64,000 nucleotides of DNA. It comes from Blastopirellula retiformator. Lineage in GTDB: Bacteria; Planctomycetota; Planctomycetia; Pirellulales; Pirellulaceae. The notes beneath the pieces are model-generated. The model made no database searches. It had not been told where the DNA came from and saw only the letters and a program-made list of their open reading frames with translations. Positions 60,836-64,000 of the stretch are shown here, piece by piece. The position numbers and the translations under genes were made by a program. Position 1 is the first letter of the stretch. The number at the start of each line of letters is the position of its first letter. Location of the stretch: the NCBI RefSeq assembly GCF_007859755.1, contig NZ_SJPF01000004.1:620894-684893 (forward strand). The letters run 5' to 3'.

Positions 60836-60841
60836 TACAAT
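60836..60841 (+). promoter_or_regulatory. candidate -10 element of the nitroreductase gene
   Basis: TACAAT lies 48 bp before the ATG at 60889, within a 171-bp divergent gap. No convincing -35 can be named. Confidence 0.25.
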
Positions 60842-60888
60842 ACGAGGGACGGACGCTTTCTCTCGAATCGTACGATTTCAAGGCAGAC

Positions 60889-61494
60889 ATGGACACTTTT
60901 GACGCAATCTACCAGCGACGCTCGATCAAACATTACGATCCGACGCACGAAATGAGCGACGAGGAAATCCGCAAACTGATGGATGCGGCTCTGCAATCTC
61001 CCACCTCGTTCAACATGCAGAACTGGCGGTTTGTCGTCGTTCGCGACAAAGCGGTCCGTCAGCAACTACGGGCCGCCGCATACGGCCAGGCTCAGGTCGA
61101 AGAAGCGTCAATCGTGGTCGTTCTGTGCGCCCATCTCAGGGCCCATGCGCTCGAGCCAGAGCGGTATTGGCGGAACTCGCCGCCGGATGTCGGCAAAAAG
61201 CTGGCCGGCATGCTCTTCAATCTGTACGAGGGAAATGAGCAGTTGCAGCGGGACGAAGCGATGCGGAGCGTCGGCATTGCTGGGCAAACGATCATGCTGG
61301 CCGCCAAAGCGATGGGTTACGACAGCTGCCCGATGGTGGGCTATGATCCGGCCAAAGTAGCCGAGGTAATCCGCCTGCCGGAAGACCATGTTCTGGGATA
61401 CATGATCACTGTCGGCAAAGCGGTGACGCCTGCCTGGCCGAAGCCGGGCCAGTTGGAAGCGGACGAAGTCGTCATCCGCGATCAGTTCTCGTAG
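60889..61494 (+). CDS. nitroreductase family protein
   Basis: The protein has 201 residues. The flavin-binding start AIYQRRSIKHYDP, the SPTSFNMQNWRFVVVRD stretch and LAAKAMGYDSCPMVGYDP with ITVGK near the end are standard for NAD(P)H:FMN nitroreductases. These are dimeric cytoplasmic enzymes that reduce quinones or nitro compounds; substrate unknown. It is divergent from the VWA gene and shares no evident pathway with its neighbours. Confidence 0.92.
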   Translation: MDTFDAIYQRRSIKHYDPTHEMSDEEIRKLMDAALQSPTSFNMQNWRFVVVRDKAVRQQLRAAAYGQAQVEEASIVVVLCAHLRAHALEPERYWRNSPPDVGKKLAGMLFNLYEGNEQLQRDEAMRSVGIAGQTIMLAAKAMGYDSCPMVGYDPAKVAEVIRLPEDHVLGYMITVGKAVTPAWPKPGQLEADEVVIRDQFS

Positions 61495-62051
61495 TTGCTA
61501 GCAACCTTCCCTGAGCGAGTAGGCGCCACGTGATATCATTGAATTTCGCGTTCAGGCTTCCAAAAATGGGTGCAGAAACGAAGAATTTGATACAAGACCG
61601 CGTCAACCGAAAGCGATCGATCAACACAAATCTTTTCTCATAAACAACTTACGACGACGCCCAGTCGTTTTGGGAAACCCGGTAAAGAGTCGGAATTACT
61701 TTGACAATTCGGGCGAAGACGGTTATCTTCTTCTCTTACGTCCCTTGAGGCCGAAACTTTGGTTGCAAGTCGCACTTTAGTTTCGATTCTCGAGCGACCC
61801 CGCCAACTTACCGGATAACACCATCCGGCCCTGCCTAAACAACTCCGCAGCCGAAGATGGCATTTCGGTTCACCAGCTAACCACCAGGGATGATCGGACG
61901 TCTTTTTCCCCTTGCGTCCTTCGAAAAGACATTTCGATATTCCTAGCAATCGCAAAATCGCCTGATTAACGGTTTTTTTCGCGAAACCATCTTTCCGACC
62001 CGCGCCATATCACACCGTACCCATGTGCCCACCACATCAGGAGAGCATCCG
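61495..62051. other. 557-bp AT-richer intergenic region
   Basis: No credible gene on either strand; a minus-strand 105-codon frame lacks protein character and a ribosome site. It is likely a long leader and promoter region for the DUF1501 gene. AGGAGAG six bases before 62052 is the ribosome site. No repeat shared with the rest of the window was found. Confidence 0.45.
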
Positions 62052-63356
62052 ATGCAATGCAAGGGAAATCTGCTAAGCCGACGTAACGCGCTAACGATTG
62101 GCGCTATCGGCGGTCTTGGGCTGACGCTCAGCGACATGTTCCGCCTCCGTGAGGCCCGCGCTGAACTGAAACAATACGACAACATCGCCGCCAAGGCGAA
62201 GAGCGTCATCCATATCTACCTGCCGGGTGGTATGGCTCAGCAAGAGTCGTTCGATCCCAAGCCGTACTCGCCGATCGAGTATCGCGGCGAAATGGGTACC
62301 GTGAAGACGAACACCGGCGAATACTTCAGCGAGACCCTGAAGAAAACCGCGCAGGTTGCTGACAAGATCGCCGTCGTTCGCTCGTTGAGCCACGGCGAAG
62401 CGGCCCACGAACGCGGCACGCACAACATGTTCACTGGCTACAAGCCGAGCCCGGCGCTGAACTATCCCTGCTTCGGCTCGGTCATCAGCCACGAGTACGG
62501 TCCGCAAAACAACCTGCCGCCGTACGTCTGCATTCCGAAGCAGCCGAACGAATTCGCCGGCACCGGTTACCTCAGCTCGTCGTTCGCTCCGTTCAGCTTG
62601 GGCAGCGATCCGGCCTCGGGCGGCTTCAAGGTCCGCGACCTGAGCCTGCCGGGCAACGTCGACGAGAATCGGTTCTCGCGTCGCCGTTCGGCCCTGGATG
62701 CGGTCAACGACTACTTCAAACACAAGAACGAATCGGACGCGGTCGTCGCGATGGATACGTTCTACGATCGCGCTTATAGCCTGATCAGCGCTCCGGAAGC
62801 TCGCGAAGCGTTCAACATCGACGCCGAAGACGCCAAGGTCCGCGACGAGTATGGTCGCAATCAGGCCGGTCAGCGAATGTTGATGGCCCGTCGTCTGGTC
62901 GCCGCCGGCGTCCGCATGGTCACATTGACCTATGGCGGCTGGGACATGCACAACAACATCAGCACCAGCATGCGTCGCACGATGCCCGACTTCGATCAGG
63001 CCTACGCCACGCTGATCCGCGACCTCGATCGCAACGGCCTGTTGGACGAAACCTTGGTCATGGTCTCCTCCGAATTTGGTCGTACGCCGAAGGTCAACAA
63101 AGACGCCGGTCGCGACCACTGGCCGAAGGTTTTCAGCGTCGCCCTGGCCGGCGGCGGCATCCAAGGGGGTCAGATCTACGGTTCGTCCAACGCGACGGCC
63201 AGCGAACCGGAAACCGATCCGGTCTCGCCGCAAGACCTGGCCACCACGATGTACCACCTGATGGGCATCGTCGCCGACAAAGAACTGATGGCCCCCGGCG
63301 ATCGTCCGATCGAAATCGTCGACGGCGGTAAGGTCGTCAAAGGCCTGTTGGCCTAA
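62052..63356 (+). CDS. DUF1501 protein with Tat signal
   Basis: The ATG at 62052 follows AGGAGAG and gives 434 residues; an upstream in-frame ATG is not supported. The N-terminus LLSRRNALTIGAIGGLGLTL is a twin-arginine signal (Arg10-Arg11). The sulfatase/alkaline-phosphatase-like DUF1501 body shows VIHIYLPGGMAQQESFDPKP, LSHGEAAHERGTHNMFTGY, GWDMHNNIST, LVMVSSEFGRTP and GRDHWPKVFSVALAGGGI. DUF1501 proteins are strongly expanded in planctomycetes and usually paired with DUF1549/DUF1553 or PPC-domain genes. The PPC-like gene follows 222 bp downstream; a DUF1549 partner is not seen. Reaction unknown. Confidence 0.93.
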   Translation: MQCKGNLLSRRNALTIGAIGGLGLTLSDMFRLREARAELKQYDNIAAKAKSVIHIYLPGGMAQQESFDPKPYSPIEYRGEMGTVKTNTGEYFSETLKKTAQVADKIAVVRSLSHGEAAHERGTHNMFTGYKPSPALNYPCFGSVISHEYGPQNNLPPYVCIPKQPNEFAGTGYLSSSFAPFSLGSDPASGGFKVRDLSLPGNVDENRFSRRRSALDAVNDYFKHKNESDAVVAMDTFYDRAYSLISAPEAREAFNIDAEDAKVRDEYGRNQAGQRMLMARRLVAAGVRMVTLTYGGWDMHNNISTSMRRTMPDFDQAYATLIRDLDRNGLLDETLVMVSSEFGRTPKVNKDAGRDHWPKVFSVALAGGGIQGGQIYGSSNATASEPETDPVSPQDLATTMYHLMGIVADKELMAPGDRPIEIVDGGKVVKGLLA

Positions 63357-63578
63357 TAATCCGACTCGCTGGCCTAACCGTTACGGCCTGCCGGCGTGGT
63401 TGATCAAGAAACATGTCGGCGCGGCGGACTCTGCAAAGTCGCCTCGCCGCGTGATTATGCTGAGTTTCGCATCCCGGCGTGTGCTCTCGCTCCTCAGGCG
63501 CGCCGCGAAGTTGGAGGCGTCGCCTCCCCCCCAATCCCGCCTTTACCATCGCGAACATCCTCCTTCAGAAGGTTGAAG

Positions 63579-64000
63579 ATGAATCGCCATCGACTTTTAG
63601 CGATCGCTATTTGCCTCGTCTCGGCCTCCGTCCTCTCTGCGGCCGAACCTCAATTCAGCTCGATTTCGCCCGTCGGCATGCAGCGCGGAACCGAAATCGA
63701 AGTCAACCTGCGCGGCGATCGCCTGCAGGACTTCAACGACCTGGTCTTCTACACCCCTGGGCTGTCGCTCAAAGAAATCAAGCCGGTCGAAGACAAAGAC
63801 AAAGCGAAGAAAGCGGTCGCCGTTATCGTGGCCGATTCCAACTGCCGACTCGGCATGCATGCGATTCGCCTGCGTACCGATTCCGGCGTCTCCAACATGC
63901 GAACGTTCTACGTTGGCGCGATGCCGGAGATTCAAGAGAAAGAGCCGAACAGCGATTTCGCCGAGCCGCAAGCGATCGACATGAACGTGGTCGTCAACGG
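63579..64000 (+). CDS. exported PPC-domain-type protein, N-terminal part
   Basis: The ATG at 63579 follows AGAAGG and the gene runs off the right edge after 140 codons. A signal peptide (HRLLAIAICLVSASVLSAA) precedes an IPT/TIG-like strand-rich start (SISPVGMQRGTEIEVNLRGDRL, DLVFYTPGLSLKEI). EIQEKEPNSDFAEPQAI follows, the typical entry to a bacterial pre-peptidase C-terminal (PPC) domain. Such proteins commonly follow DUF1501 genes in planctomycetes. The remainder is outside the window. Confidence 0.75.
   Translation, partial: MNRHRLLAIAICLVSASVLSAAEPQFSSISPVGMQRGTEIEVNLRGDRLQDFNDLVFYTPGLSLKEIKPVEDKDKAKKAVAVIVADSNCRLGMHAIRLRTDSGVSNMRTFYVGAMPEIQEKEPNSDFAEPQAIDMNVVVN

Noticed and set aside
1-64000. 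tRNA, rRNA, CRISPR arrays and insertion sequences
   Set aside because: I saw no cloverleaf-like genes, no regularly spaced direct repeats with unique spacers, and no transposase motifs. Absence is by reading only, not by a search program.

Overview
The window is almost certainly from a planctomycete, most likely the Pirellulaceae (Blastopirellula-like). This is inferred from gene content, not from a marker gene. The telling families are a PVC-type CxxCH heme-binding dehydrogenase, a ThuA protein, DUF1080, DUF1501 with a PPC-like partner, a DUF1559 pseudopilin-like protein, zinc-ribbon MotA/ExbB proteins, very long low-complexity secreted proteins and an HpnCDE squalene operon. I see no tRNA, rRNA, CRISPR array, intact insertion sequence or prophage. 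Base composition is GC-rich and even, except for AT-richer intergenic patches near 4000, 36800 and 61700.

Layout. 1-2787: a left-truncated ketosynthase-like protein whose catalytic cysteine is glutamate, a composite repeat, and a secretin-like exported protein. 2964-7899: a zinc-ribbon membrane protein divergent from a zinc-ribbon MotA/ExbB protein and two coiled-coil ExbD-like proteins. 8311-13108: an ammonium-transporter/hybrid-kinase fusion followed by an HD-GYP response regulator. 13114-16005: a CobW-type GTPase, an aquaglyceroporin and a nuclease-like protein with a C-terminal winged helix. 16096-18747: four translationally coupled small membrane-anchored proteins in an A-B-A'-B' order. 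18759-24244: a secreted small protein, a ThuA protein, a CxxCH protein and a WcaJ-like polyprenyl-phosphate sugar transferase. 24474-29865: nested repeats, a DUF1559 protein, a PilW-like pseudopilin with a coupled GH2-like domain, and a CPA1 antiporter. 30031-36690: a double DUF1080 protein, a JmjC-like cupin protein, and opgG - small unknown gene - opgH. 37079-45329: a repeat, an FAD oxidoreductase, then ExbD, a 1096-residue TonB-like protein carrying an alpha-toroid domain, and a propeller/hydrolase fusion. 45348-52956: a winged-helix protein, repetitive secreted proteins, a HEAT-like protein and a RepA-like ATPase. 53164-57490: ispH divergent from hpnCDE. 57661-64000: a double-VWA membrane protein, a nitroreductase, DUF1501 and a truncated PPC-like protein.

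Membrane and envelope work dominates: two separate proton-channel (ExbB/ExbD) modules, osmoregulated glucan synthesis, exopolysaccharide initiation, pseudopilins and hopanoid-precursor synthesis. Ammonium sensing is probably linked to cyclic-di-GMP turnover.

The structure not explained by ordinary genes is a set of short, hairpin-rich dispersed repeats in three families. They nest in each other, and in three cases their TAG-bearing edge is the stop codon of a neighbouring gene. Other unusual points are the ketosynthase Cys-to-Glu change, the ExbD-like pair in which one partner lacks the channel aspartate, the coupled A-B-A'-B' operon, the ExbD-linked toroid protein, and the small gene between opgG and opgH.
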